NCBI RefSeq assembly: GCF_014108865.1
Contig: NZ_CP053928.1
Span: 3,224,001-3,288,000, forward strand
DNA length: 64,000 nt
DNA from: Nocardioides sp. WS12
GTDB taxonomy: Bacteria; Actinomycetota; Actinomycetes; Propionibacteriales; Nocardioidaceae
Direction of reading: 5' to 3'
In this document: one piece after another, positions 25,552-34,427 of the stretch
Position numbering within the stretch: the stretch's first letter is position 1
How the letters are laid out: every line of letters starts with the position of its first letter
Position numbers and translations under genes: made by a program
Notes under the pieces: model-generated
Told to the model about the DNA's origin: nothing
Databases searched by the model: none
The model's input: only the letters and a program-made list of their open reading frames with translations

Positions 25552-28500
25552 GTGCGCCCTCGGAAACTTTTTGCTGCTCTCTCGGTGACCGCCATGGTGT
25601 CGGTCCTCGTCAGCCCCACCATCGCCCAGGCCGATCCCGCGCCGCCGGGATCATCCTCGACGGTGCGGTGCGCCAGCCCACCGACCACCGAGGGTGCGAC
25701 CGCGGAGAACCGCGACCGCTTCGTCGACCTCTGGGCCAAAAGGTTCACCGACAACGCCTGGCGCAAGGACTTCGTCGCTCTCAAAGCGGTGCCGGCGGAC
25801 ATCCTCGCCGAGGGGTTCCACGGGCTCCCCGAGCCGACGCAGTTGTGGCTGAGCGTGTGTCTCCTCGAGGACCTGCTCGCCACCACGCACACGACGCCGA
25901 CGGCTCAGGAACGCGAGACCTACCTGGCCGGCGTCGCGATGGTGATCTTCGGCAAGGAGGGCACCGAGGAGCTCAAGGAGGAGCTCAACGACACGACGCC
26001 GACTCCCCCGCCGGCCGACACGCCGCCGGTCAACCGTGACCAGACGGGCGAGGCGCTGGACGCCGTCGCGGAGGAGTTGGCGGAGGCGCCGAGGCTGACC
26101 TCGGCACAGCTCCCGCGTACGTCGGTGACCGCACCGACCGCCCATACGTCGAGCAACATCACGGCCGGCCTGCCGCCCACCTTCAACGACACCCTCACCT
26201 CGCTGCCGCTCGTCCCCCTGGTGCTGGACGCGCTGGACGCGGTCCTGCAGGAGGTCAGCAAGATCCAGGGCAAGCTGTTCACGCTGCCCGTCGTCAACCT
26301 GCTGTCCCCGCTGTTCTACAAGATCTGCGCCGAGTCGCCGACCATGCCGCTGTCGTGCAGCATCTCGCTGCCGGTCGGCGTCCCGGTGCCGGCCGACGTC
26401 ACGGGCGACAACCTGCCCGACGTGCTGGCGCAGCTCAACCCGGTCACCAACCTGATCGACGTCGGCGCCCGGTTCGCGGTGCAACGGATCGCGCCCAACA
26501 GCGGTCCCCTCCCCGCACACGTGTTCGCCGTCTACGACACCCCGGTCGTGAAGAAGCGGGTGGCGGTCGGCATCGACGGCCGAGCGTCGACCCTCGGAGG
26601 CAACAGCACTGCTCGGGTGCTGCTCAAGAACATCGTCGACGCGATCACCGGCGACATCCGGATCGCCGCGGACGTCATCTCGACCAACCCGGGCCTCAAG
26701 GAGGCGATCACGTTCGGCGTGAAGTCGCTGACCGGTGGCAGCGGCGGCGTACCGCTGACCGAGCAGGACCCGCTGACCGGCTCCGTGCAACTGAGCCCGT
26801 TCCCGACCACCCTCAACGTCGGCGCCCGGATGACACACAGCAACACCGGCAGCAAGGACACGATCACGGTCGACACCCCGACCGCCACTCGCGTGGACGC
26901 GGTGATCGACCAGGCCACCACGTCCGGTCCGGTCGACAGCAACCGCCGCTTCACTGCGACGGTCGACAAGTTGCCGTCGTCGGTCCAGGTCGACCTGGTT
27001 CGCCAGGGCACTCACCAGAACATCAAGTACACCGCGAACGACGAGATCGACCTCGTCGAGGCGACCGACACCACCACGCCGGACGTGACCAAGCCGACCG
27101 AGGTCGACCACGCCGTCTACCAGGTCCACGGTGTCCCGAAGAACATGCAGGTCGACCTGAACGGCAACCTGATCACGTACGACGCCAGCGACTCAATCGA
27201 CAAGGTCTACGCCGGTGTCGAGCGGATGGGCGGCGACCGGATCACGGCCGAGGTGCTGGACATCCCCGCGCACGCCAAGGTGCTCTTCGACGGCAAGAAC
27301 TCGGTCCTGGACTGGGATGCGGACGCCGCGACCACCAGCGCCTCGGCGACCGCGCACCTGACAGCGGCCACCCTCGGCCTGGACCGCGACTTCGACGCGG
27401 GCCTGACCATCAGTTCGATCCCGGCCGAGTGGAACGCGACCTGGGCGGACGGCAACGTCCTCTTCGACGCACCCGCGGCGGGCATCGGCTCGATCGTCGC
27501 GAACGTCACGAACCACGAGGACTACTCGACGCTACCGGGCGACCACCTGACGGCCTACTACGACGAGGCCTCGGGCGACCTCGACGCCAGCCTCAAGATC
27601 AGCAACCTGCGCCGGGCTTCCTTCACCAAGTTGCCCGACGACGGGGACGGCGGCGGCTTCGAGGCCGGTCTGAACATGGGCGACAACAGCACCTTCTCGT
27701 TCGCTGCGGAGGCCCATCTGGACGAGGGCGACCTCGAGGCGTCCGGCAAGCTGAGCAATCTGCCTTCCGAGATCACCCTGCGCAGCGAGGGCGGCCGGAT
27801 CACCTATGACGGCAACACCAACCCCGACCTGACGCTCTCGGTCGCGGCAGGTAAGTCCGCAGCGCTGGCCGCCACGCCGACACCGCCACAGGTCCACGGT
27901 GTCGCTGTCCGTGACGGGGCGAGCGGTTCCGACAAGGCCGTCCGGGCCAAGCTCTACCTGACCGGACTGCCGACGGGCCTCGACCTCGACTCCACCAACG
28001 GCGTCTACACGGTCACGGGCTTCCACCCAACCGACGGCACCCTGGTGGTCGACGCCAAGCTGCAGGCGCTCGCGCCCAAGCCGCTCAGCCTCTACCTGAC
28101 GCAGGGCATCCCGACGGCCAACCCGGTGGACTTCACCTTCGGCCCGATCGTCACGCGCACCGAGCCCGACGGCAGCCACACCACCGGACTCGACTACGTC
28201 GCCAGCGAGGCGCTGGGGGCGTTCACGGCGAACGCGCAGTACGACAACACCGACGAGGCGCAGCTGACCATCAGCGCGATCCCGAAGACCATCAGCGTGG
28301 ACGTCGCCTTCGGCGCGGACACGAAGACGGTCGGTATCGCGATGAACCAGGGCATCAGCGACATCACGGCGGCGTACAAACACGTGGGCGACGCGGACTT
28401 CGCTGCCTCCGTGCACCTGCACGACGTCCCGAAGACCGTCGACATCCTGATCGGCAAGGACACCTCCGCCGGCGGCGGTACGACGGTCGACGCACCCGTG

Positions 28501-29340
28501 TTCACGATGACGTCCTTCGCTCCCGGCCTCGACATCGACGCCTTCGCCTCCGCGCGGATCGCCGACCCGGTCGACGCCAACGCGGCAGTGAAGCTCACCG
28601 TCACCGACCTCGGTCAGGTCGTCACCGGCGACCTGACGGGGTCCCGGCTCCACATCACCTCGAGCCCGGCGACCGAGGCCTTCGCGCTCGAGGCGGCGGG
28701 CCGCATACAGAAGGACATCTCGCTCGACTGGGGCAGCGGCGAGGACGGCGTGACGGGGTTCTTCCAGAACCGAGGCAACCTGGGCGTCGACCTGAAGATC
28801 AAGCGGGTCACGTTGGGCCTGACCGACTTCTCCGACGTGAACCTGCGACTGGGCTTCACCACCGGCCTCGACGGGACCTTCGGGACCTTCACGTTCGGTC
28901 AGGACAGCGACCTGACGGTCGACCTCGAGGACAAGTTCTCGGTGTTCATCGACTGGCCCGACCCGCTGGGCTCGGACACCATCACGATCGTCAACATCCC
29001 GCACCTGGTCATCCCGTTCGGCAACGTGGCGCCGCGCTGGCACATCAACCAGAACATCCAGGAACGTGCGTTCCACCTCCCGATCATCCACTTCGGGATC
29101 GCGGACTGCGGTGTGTCCTTCGACGTCCGTCCGGCGCCGGGATACACGACGCCGGGCAACACGTTCACGCTCGGCCAGCCGACCGATGACGGGACGAACA
29201 CGCCCGCCTGGCTGATCACGCCCGACATCAACCTGCTCGGGTTCTCGCTGCCCGACTTCGGGCTGGACATCATCGCCTACTTCCTGTCGCCGTACGGCAA
29301 CAACATTCACCCGTACCCGGAGTGTCAGTGGCTGGTCTAG
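25552..29340 (+). CDS. Very large secreted beta-repeat protein
   Basis: This is a 1262-residue exported protein of unknown function. The signal peptide is VRPRKLFAALSVTAMVSVLVSPTIAQADP. After an N-terminal alpha-rich region (to about residue 200) the protein becomes Thr/Asp/Gly-rich, with a recurring motif of the form x(I/L/V)P-x2-(hydrophobic)-x-V-D followed by (I)-x-Y-D-A. Examples begin near nucleotides 26965, 27130, 27262, 27415, 27760, 27964, 28276 and 28423. There is no LPxTG anchor and no C-terminal membrane helix. GTG at 25552 follows AGGTGG. It is followed by an overlapping lipoprotein gene, suggesting an envelope-associated pair. I know no named family for it. Confidence 0.82.
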   Translation: MRPRKLFAALSVTAMVSVLVSPTIAQADPAPPGSSSTVRCASPPTTEGATAENRDRFVDLWAKRFTDNAWRKDFVALKAVPADILAEGFHGLPEPTQLWLSVCLLEDLLATTHTTPTAQERETYLAGVAMVIFGKEGTEELKEELNDTTPTPPPADTPPVNRDQTGEALDAVAEELAEAPRLTSAQLPRTSVTAPTAHTSSNITAGLPPTFNDTLTSLPLVPLVLDALDAVLQEVSKIQGKLFTLPVVNLLSPLFYKICAESPTMPLSCSISLPVGVPVPADVTGDNLPDVLAQLNPVTNLIDVGARFAVQRIAPNSGPLPAHVFAVYDTPVVKKRVAVGIDGRASTLGGNSTARVLLKNIVDAITGDIRIAADVISTNPGLKEAITFGVKSLTGGSGGVPLTEQDPLTGSVQLSPFPTTLNVGARMTHSNTGSKDTITVDTPTATRVDAVIDQATTSGPVDSNRRFTATVDKLPSSVQVDLVRQGTHQNIKYTANDEIDLVEATDTTTPDVTKPTEVDHAVYQVHGVPKNMQVDLNGNLITYDASDSIDKVYAGVERMGGDRITAEVLDIPAHAKVLFDGKNSVLDWDADAATTSASATAHLTAATLGLDRDFDAGLTISSIPAEWNATWADGNVLFDAPAAGIGSIVANVTNHEDYSTLPGDHLTAYYDEASGDLDASLKISNLRRASFTKLPDDGDGGGFEAGLNMGDNSTFSFAAEAHLDEGDLEASGKLSNLPSEITLRSEGGRITYDGNTNPDLTLSVAAGKSAALAATPTPPQVHGVAVRDGASGSDKAVRAKLYLTGLPTGLDLDSTNGVYTVTGFHPTDGTLVVDAKLQALAPKPLSLYLTQGIPTANPVDFTFGPIVTRTEPDGSHTTGLDYVASEALGAFTANAQYDNTDEAQLTISAIPKTISVDVAFGADTKTVGIAMNQGISDITAAYKHVGDADFAASVHLHDVPKTVDILIGKDTSAGGGTTVDAPVFTMTSFAPGLDIDAFASARIADPVDANAAVKLTVTDLGQVVTGDLTGSRLHITSSPATEAFALEAAGRIQKDISLDWGSGEDGVTGFFQNRGNLGVDLKIKRVTLGLTDFSDVNLRLGFTTGLDGTFGTFTFGQDSDLTVDLEDKFSVFIDWPDPLGSDTITIVNIPHLVIPFGNVAPRWHINQNIQERAFHLPIIHFGIADCGVSFDVRPAPGYTTPGNTFTLGQPTDDGTNTPAWLITPDINLLGFSLPDFGLDIIAYFLSPYGNNIHPYPECQWLV

Positions 29341-29795
29341 ATCCCAGCGACCGGCGTGGTCCGGCAGCCCGGTTCCTCGGGCTGCCGGCCGCACTGGCCG
29401 TCCTCGCGCTGCTGTGCGGCGGCTGCAGCGACGACCCCGATGAGTCAGATGCCGACCCGTCGGCACCCGTCACGGACATCACGGTCGAGTGCGACCGGTT
29501 CGAGGACACGGCCCAGCGGATCACCGACGCCCAGACGGCGCTGTACGACGGCAAGGACTCCCCCGCGGACGCCGAGGCCGTCGACACGCTGGTCGCTGAA
29601 CTCGACGCCCTGAAGGACGACGCTCCCGACGACGTGGACACCGCACTCACGGACCTCGGCGAGGGCTTCCGGTCGGCCCAGGAACTCCTGGCGGACCCGA
29701 GCGCGGCCGACGGTGCAGCGTTGGCCGAGCTGGCACCCGGACTGTCCGAGGACAGCCAGACGGTCACCACCTGGATCCTCAGCCAGTGCGATTGA
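29328..29795 (+). CDS. Small secreted lipoprotein
   Basis: This is a 155-residue lipoprotein: a hydrophobic signal (FLGLPAALAVLALL) runs into the lipobox CGGC at residues 31-34 and an acidic Asp/Ser linker. The mature part is helical and acidic with two further cysteines (VECDRFEDT and the terminal SQCD) that could form a disulfide. GTG at 29328 has GGAG five bases upstream and overlaps the end of the giant secreted gene by 13 bp, so the two are coupled. Its 3' end overlaps the convergent P450 gene by 17 bp. Confidence 0.78.
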   Translation: MAGLDPSDRRGPAARFLGLPAALAVLALLCGGCSDDPDESDADPSAPVTDITVECDRFEDTAQRITDAQTALYDGKDSPADAEAVDTLVAELDALKDDAPDDVDTALTDLGEGFRSAQELLADPSAADGAALAELAPGLSEDSQTVTTWILSQCD

Positions 29796-31155
29796 CCCGT
29801 TTCCGGACGCGCGCCGGGATCGGGCCACCAGCCGTCATCGTGAACGGCAGGGCCGTCGGGAACACGTCGTCGAGCGATTCGATGTCAGCCGCCCTGACGA
29901 CAGTGGCCAGGGCGAGGGTCGCCTCCAGCATCGCGAAGTGGTCTCCGATGCACGATCGCGGACCGGCACCGAACGGGAAGAACTGCCAGCGGCTCCGCCC
30001 GGCGGACTGCTCGACCGAGAAGCGGTCGGGGTCGAACCGCTCGGGTTCGTCCCAGTACCGGGCGTCGTGCTGGATTGCGTACGCCCCCACCACCACGTTG
30101 GTCCCTGCGGGAATCCGGAATCCGTCCACAGCGACGTCCCGCATCGCCATGCGACCGATCGCCGGTGCTGGCGGACACATCCGCAACGCCTCATGGATGA
30201 CCTGCACGGTGAACGGCAGCGACGGCACGTCCCCGACGGTCAGCGTTCGGTCGCCGAGTGCGGCCACCTCCGCCACGAGCCGTTCCTGGACGTCGGGGTG
30301 CCGCCCGAGCGCCCACAGGCTGTAGGCGAGGGTCGTGGCCGTCGTGTCGTGACCGGCCAGCATGAAGACGAGCAACTCCGCCCGGACCGCCTTGCGGGTC
30401 AGCGGCTTGCCGGTCTCGGGGTCGGTCGCGTCCAACAGGAGCCGCACCAGTTCCGCATCTCCGTCGGGTTGCGCAACCGCAGCGTCGATCGCGCTGTCGA
30501 CCAGCGCGTGGAGAACCGCCATCGAATGGCGCATCCGGAAGCGCGCTGGCGTGGGCAGCCACATCGGCGAGCGCACGGGGCGCAACGACCTGTTCGTGAC
30601 CCACTGCAGCACGCGGCGCACATGCGGTCCCATTGCACGGGCGTCCTTGCCCAGATCGAGGCCGAAGACCGACTTCCCGACCACTTCCAGGGTCAGGTGC
30701 CGCATCTCCTGATCGAGATCGACCTGGCCGCGTTGTGACATGTCGTCCGCATGGGCCTGCGCCGCAGCGGCCATGTGCCCCGCGAAGGCCACGACGTGCT
30801 TCTTGGTGAAGATCGGCTGGAGCGTACGGCGCCGGGCCAGCCAGCGTGCGTGCGCGAGGTTGAAGACGTTGTCGCCCAGCACGCGGTTCTGGACGTGGAC
30901 GATCATCTCCTTGTCGAACGCACCATCGGAGGCAGCCAGGACGTCGTGGGCACCCTGCGGCGAGGTCACCACGACGAACGGCGGCACCAGCCCCCGGGGC
31001 CCGACCCGGACGGTCGTGACCGGTCCGCCGGCTGCACCGATCACCCCCAGCCCGCTGTCGAACTTGCGAACGTGGTGCAAGCGCTCAACGAGCCCCATCG
31101 GTACGTCCGGGGCAACCGGCAGCGCCCCGAGCTCCTTGATGGCGGGAGCGGCCAT
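29779..31155 (-). CDS. Cytochrome P450
   Basis: This is a 458-residue P450. The I-helix motif is LAGHDTTATT, the K-helix is EALR, and the haem loop is FPFGAGPRSCIG with Cys402 as the iron ligand. The long N-terminus and architecture are unlike the CYP125-type genes further on and closer to fatty-acid or sterol hydroxylases of the CYP4/CYP102-like class. No KstR-like site lies upstream, so a steroid role is only suggested by position. Confidence 0.92.
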   Translation of the reverse strand: MAAPAIKELGALPVAPDVPMGLVERLHHVRKFDSGLGVIGAAGGPVTTVRVGPRGLVPPFVVVTSPQGAHDVLAASDGAFDKEMIVHVQNRVLGDNVFNLAHARWLARRRTLQPIFTKKHVVAFAGHMAAAAQAHADDMSQRGQVDLDQEMRHLTLEVVGKSVFGLDLGKDARAMGPHVRRVLQWVTNRSLRPVRSPMWLPTPARFRMRHSMAVLHALVDSAIDAAVAQPDGDAELVRLLLDATDPETGKPLTRKAVRAELLVFMLAGHDTTATTLAYSLWALGRHPDVQERLVAEVAALGDRTLTVGDVPSLPFTVQVIHEALRMCPPAPAIGRMAMRDVAVDGFRIPAGTNVVVGAYAIQHDARYWDEPERFDPDRFSVEQSAGRSRWQFFPFGAGPRSCIGDHFAMLEATLALATVVRAADIESLDDVFPTALPFTMTAGGPIPARVRKRVNRTG

Positions 31156-31226
31156 CCGTCCACGGTGCCACAGGCCGCCCCACCCCTCAATGGCCCGATC
31201 GGGCCATCGAGAGTGGGTGACGTGAG

Positions 31227-32828
31227 TCAGCCGATGCTGCGACCCTGGCCGTCCCAGAAGCGGGCACGCAGCGCCTTCTTGTCGGGCTTGCCCAGCGCGG
31301 TGAGCGGCAGCGCGTCGACAGCGATGATGTCCTTCGGCGCCTGCACCGAGCCCTTGCGCTCCTTGACGGCGTCCTTGATCTCGGCGACCACGTCGTCGGT
31401 GAGTTCGAAGCCTTCCCGCAGGACCACGACGGCCGTCACGGCCTCGCCGAACTTCTCGTGCGGCGTGCCGATCACGCCCACCTGCGCGATGGCCGGGTGT
31501 TCGGCGATGACATCCTCGACTTCGCGCGGGAACACGTTGAAGCCTCCGGTGACGATCATGTCCTTGGTCCGGTCGACGATGTACCAGAGGCCGTTCTCGT
31601 CCTCCCGCGCCACGTCACCGGTGTGCATCCAGCCATCCCGGAAGGTCGCGGCTGTCTCGTCGGGCAGTTGCCAGTAGCCGGCCGACAGGAGCGGCCCGGC
31701 GACGCAGATCTCGCCCGGCTCGCCCTGCGGCACGGGGTTGCCGTCTTCTCCCAGCAGGGCCGTCCGGAGGTACGCCGACGGGCGCCCGCAGGACGTCAGT
31801 CGCTCCTCGGCCGGCTTGCCGTCGGCGTCCACGTGGTCGCCCTTGGGGAAGTAGGTGATCACCATCGGCGCCTCGGACTGCCCGTAGTACTGCGCGAAGA
31901 TCGGACCGAACCGCTCGATGGCCTCCTTCAGGCGCACCGGGTTGATGGCCGAGGCGCCGTAGTAGACGGTCTCGAGCGAGGACAGGTCGCGGGTGCGCGA
32001 GTCGGGGTGGTCCATCAGCGCGTAGAGCATGGTCGGTACCAGCATCAGGGAGTTGATCTTCTTCTCCTCGATGGTCGCCAGCACCTCGGCCGGGTCGAAC
32101 CGCGAGGACACGAAGAGGGTGCCGCCCTGGAGCACCACCGGGACGAAGAACGCAGCGCCGGCGTGGGACAGCGGGGTGCACATCAGGAAGCGCGGTTCGG
32201 CCGGCCATTCCCATTCGGCCATCTGGATCTGCGCCATCGTCGAGAAGGCGCGGACAGTACCGATGACGCCCTTGGGCTTGCCGGTGGTGCCGCCGGTGTA
32301 GGTGATCGACGTGATGTGGTCCGGCTCGAGCACGGCTGCCTGGACCGGCTTCGGGGTGAAGGACGCAGCGACTTCGTTCAGGTCGGTGCCGACCTCGACG
32401 AGCTCGGGCGGTACGGGGCCGATCGTGAGCACCTGCTTCAGCCCGGGGCACTTGCCGAGCAACTCCACGGCCCGCGCAGCGAAGTACGGATCAATGACCA
32501 GGGTCGTGATCCCTGCATCGTTGATGACGTACGCGTGGTCATCGGCCGAACCGAGCGGGTGCAGCGACGTGCGCTGGAAACCCTGGGTCTGGCCGGCGCC
32601 GAGGATGAAGAGCACCTCGGGTCGGTTGAGCGCGAGAAGCGCCCCGGGCGTGCCGCGGCCGGCACCGAGGGATTCGAAGGCCTGGATGTACTGCGAGATC
32701 CGGTCAGCCGTTTCGGCACCCGTCAACGTGACGTCGCCGAGGTGGACGATCGGGCGGCGTGCGTGCCGCTTGAGTGCGGCCACCATGAGGTGGCCGTTGT
32801 GGGCGGGCGTGCGAAGCGTGTCAGTCAC
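31227..32828 (-). CDS. Acyl-CoA synthetase, FadD8-like
   Basis: This 533-residue AMP-forming ligase makes acyl-CoA. Signature motifs are ITYTGGTTGKPKGVIGT, YYGQSEAPMVITYFPKG, GWMHTGDVAREDENG and the catalytic-lysine end ALPLTALGKPDKKALR. By recollection it is closest to mycobacterial FadD8-type ligases. A KstR-like site lies 11 bp upstream of the start, so it belongs to the steroid regulon; the exact acid it activates is unknown. Confidence 0.9.
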   Translation of the reverse strand: MTDTLRTPAHNGHLMVAALKRHARRPIVHLGDVTLTGAETADRISQYIQAFESLGAGRGTPGALLALNRPEVLFILGAGQTQGFQRTSLHPLGSADDHAYVINDAGITTLVIDPYFAARAVELLGKCPGLKQVLTIGPVPPELVEVGTDLNEVAASFTPKPVQAAVLEPDHITSITYTGGTTGKPKGVIGTVRAFSTMAQIQMAEWEWPAEPRFLMCTPLSHAGAAFFVPVVLQGGTLFVSSRFDPAEVLATIEEKKINSLMLVPTMLYALMDHPDSRTRDLSSLETVYYGASAINPVRLKEAIERFGPIFAQYYGQSEAPMVITYFPKGDHVDADGKPAEERLTSCGRPSAYLRTALLGEDGNPVPQGEPGEICVAGPLLSAGYWQLPDETAATFRDGWMHTGDVAREDENGLWYIVDRTKDMIVTGGFNVFPREVEDVIAEHPAIAQVGVIGTPHEKFGEAVTAVVVLREGFELTDDVVAEIKDAVKERKGSVQAPKDIIAVDALPLTALGKPDKKALRARFWDGQGRSIG

Positions 32829-32838
32829 CCCGCCAGAC

Positions 32839-32852
32839 TAGAACCTGTTCTA
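32839..32852. promoter_or_regulatory. KstR-like operator, fadD8-like gene
   Basis: TAGAACCTGTTCTA is a perfect palindrome that fits TnnAACnnGTTnnA, 11 bp before the ligase start. Confidence 0.88.
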
Positions 32853-32866
32853 GTTAGGGGCAAGGT

Positions 32867-33253
32867 TCAGCCGGCGCGGCGCTCGACCGGTGCGACGAGC
32901 GGCGCCACGCCACCCAGCCGGCGCTGGAACCGCACCTGGTCGGCATGCGCGTCGAGGGCGTCCCAGAGTGCCCGGTGCGCGGACCACGGCAGTGGATCCT
33001 CCGAGGAGTGCCAACGCTCACCGAAGCTGATCCACACCGGGATCCAGTTCGCCGCGCAGTCCCACGCCCCCTGCTTCGACTCGACGAGTCGCCGCCGCAC
33101 CTGGAACGCGGTGCGCGGCCCGTCGACGCAGATCGGTGCCGTGCGCACGGGCCAGACCCACAGGTCGAGCTCCATCAGCTCGAGCTCCAGGTCCCGGAGC
33201 AGCGCAGGATCCACCAGCACCGTGGCGACGTTCTCGTGCGGCTCCCGCCTCAT
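32867..33253 (-). CDS. Conserved-looking hypothetical protein
   Basis: This is a 128-residue cytosolic protein rich in Trp (DLWVWPVRT, NWIPVWISFGERWHS) with no motif I recognise. It lies between the F420 enzyme and the KstR-like site of the FadD8-like gene, on the same strand as both. The strong codon bias supports a real gene. Confidence 0.6.
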   Translation of the reverse strand: MRREPHENVATVLVDPALLRDLELELMELDLWVWPVRTAPICVDGPRTAFQVRRRLVESKQGAWDCAANWIPVWISFGERWHSSEDPLPWSAHRALWDALDAHADQVRFQRRLGGVAPLVAPVERRAG

Positions 33254-33304
33254 GACCGGAACGCTAACCGCCGTCGCCGACAGCGGCCAGCGTTCCGGGC
33301 GAAC

Positions 33305-34348
33305 TCAGGCCAACAGTTCGGCGACCTGACGGATCTCCGCCGCGCTGTGACAGGACAAGAGCAGCGTCGTCACCCCGGTCCCCTCCCATTGCGCCACTCG
33401 CTCACGGACCTCGCCAGCGGTGCCGATGATGTGCATGTCGTCGACGAGTTCGTCGGGGATCAGCGCCGTCGCCTTGTCCTTCTCCCCCGCCAGGTAGAGG
33501 TTCTGCACCTCGTCCGCCAGGGCCTCGTAGCCCATCCGGGCGAAGACCTGCGTGTGGAAGTTCTGCTCCTTGGCGCCCATGCCGCCCATGTAGAGGCTGA
33601 CGAACGGCTTCATGAAATCGATGACGGCCTGCTTCTCGGCGGCGTCCTTCACGATCTGGAGGTGGCAGGTGGCCGAGATCTCGAAGTCGGCACGAGTACG
33701 ACGCGCGCCGGGTCGGGCGAAGCCCTCGTCGAGCCACGGCTGGTACATGCCAGCGCTCTTCGGTGTGTAGAAGATCGGGATCCAGCCGTCAGCGATCTCC
33801 GCGGTCTGGGCGACATTCTTCGGGCCCTCGGCGCCCAGCCAGATCGGCAGGTCGGCGCGGAGCGGGTGCACGATTGGCTTGAGCGGCTTGCCCAGGTGCA
33901 CGGCACCGGGACCGTTGTAGGGCAACGGGTGGTGCGGGCCGGCGTTGATGACCGGTTCTTCGCGGGCCAGGACCTTGCGAATGATTTCGACGACCTCGCG
34001 GGTCCGAGCCAGCGGCTTCGAGAACGGCTGGCCGTACCAGCCCTCGACGACCTGCGGACCGCTCACGCCCATGCCGAGGATGACGCGGCCGTTGGTCAGG
34101 TGATCCAGCGTGAGCGCATGCATCGCGATCGACGTCGGCGTGCGGCCGGACATCTGCACGATCGAGGTGCCGAGGCGGACCCGACTGGTTTCGCGACCCC
34201 ACCACGCGAGCGGCGTGAACGCGTCACTCCCCCACGCCTCGGCGGTGAAGATCGCGTCGAACCCCGCGTCCTCTGCCGCGGCGACGAGCTCGCCGACACC
34301 TTGCGGGGGCTGCGCGCCCCAGTAGCCCAACTGCAGTCCCAGCTTCAT
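33305..34348 (-). CDS. F420-dependent LLM-class oxidoreductase, Rv3520c-like
   Basis: This is a luciferase-like TIM-barrel enzyme that uses coenzyme F420. The 347 residues equal the length of M. tuberculosis Rv3520c, and MKLGLQLGYWGAQPP, FTAEAWGSDAFTPLAWWG, MGVSGPQVVEGWYGQ and IIPDELVDDMHIIG match it by recollection. Rv3520c belongs to the KstR regulon; its steroid substrate is not established. ATG at 34348 is chosen to match that family start over ATG at 34360. KstR-like sites lie 35 and 57 bp upstream. Confidence 0.92.
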   Translation of the reverse strand: MKLGLQLGYWGAQPPQGVGELVAAAEDAGFDAIFTAEAWGSDAFTPLAWWGRETSRVRLGTSIVQMSGRTPTSIAMHALTLDHLTNGRVILGMGVSGPQVVEGWYGQPFSKPLARTREVVEIIRKVLAREEPVINAGPHHPLPYNGPGAVHLGKPLKPIVHPLRADLPIWLGAEGPKNVAQTAEIADGWIPIFYTPKSAGMYQPWLDEGFARPGARRTRADFEISATCHLQIVKDAAEKQAVIDFMKPFVSLYMGGMGAKEQNFHTQVFARMGYEALADEVQNLYLAGEKDKATALIPDELVDDMHIIGTAGEVRERVAQWEGTGVTTLLLSCHSAAEIRQVAELLA

Positions 34349-34382
34349 GTCCTGCATCATGCCCGTCGAGCGAACGCATTTC

Positions 34383-34396
34383 TAGAACGTGTTTCA
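34383..34396. promoter_or_regulatory. KstR-like operator 1 of a tandem pair
   Basis: TAGAACGTGTTTCA matches the KstR consensus at every defined base, between the divergent Rv3520c-like and Rv3521-like genes. Confidence 0.87.
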
Positions 34397-34404
34397 CTTT
34401 TGAG

Positions 34405-34418
34405 CAGAACATGTTTCA
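34405..34418. promoter_or_regulatory. KstR-like operator 2 of a tandem pair
   Basis: CAGAACATGTTTCA has one mismatch (the first T) to TnnAACnnGTTnnA. It lies 22 bp, or two helical turns, from operator 1 and 9 bp before the start of the DUF35 gene. Confidence 0.72.
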
Positions 34419-34427
34419 CTTTGGCCC

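Noticed and set aside
27532..29466. Large minus-strand open frame opposite the secreted repeat protein
   Set aside because: Low-complexity Val/Arg/Asp translation with no ribosome site; the plus-strand gene has a signal peptide and a sensible composition.
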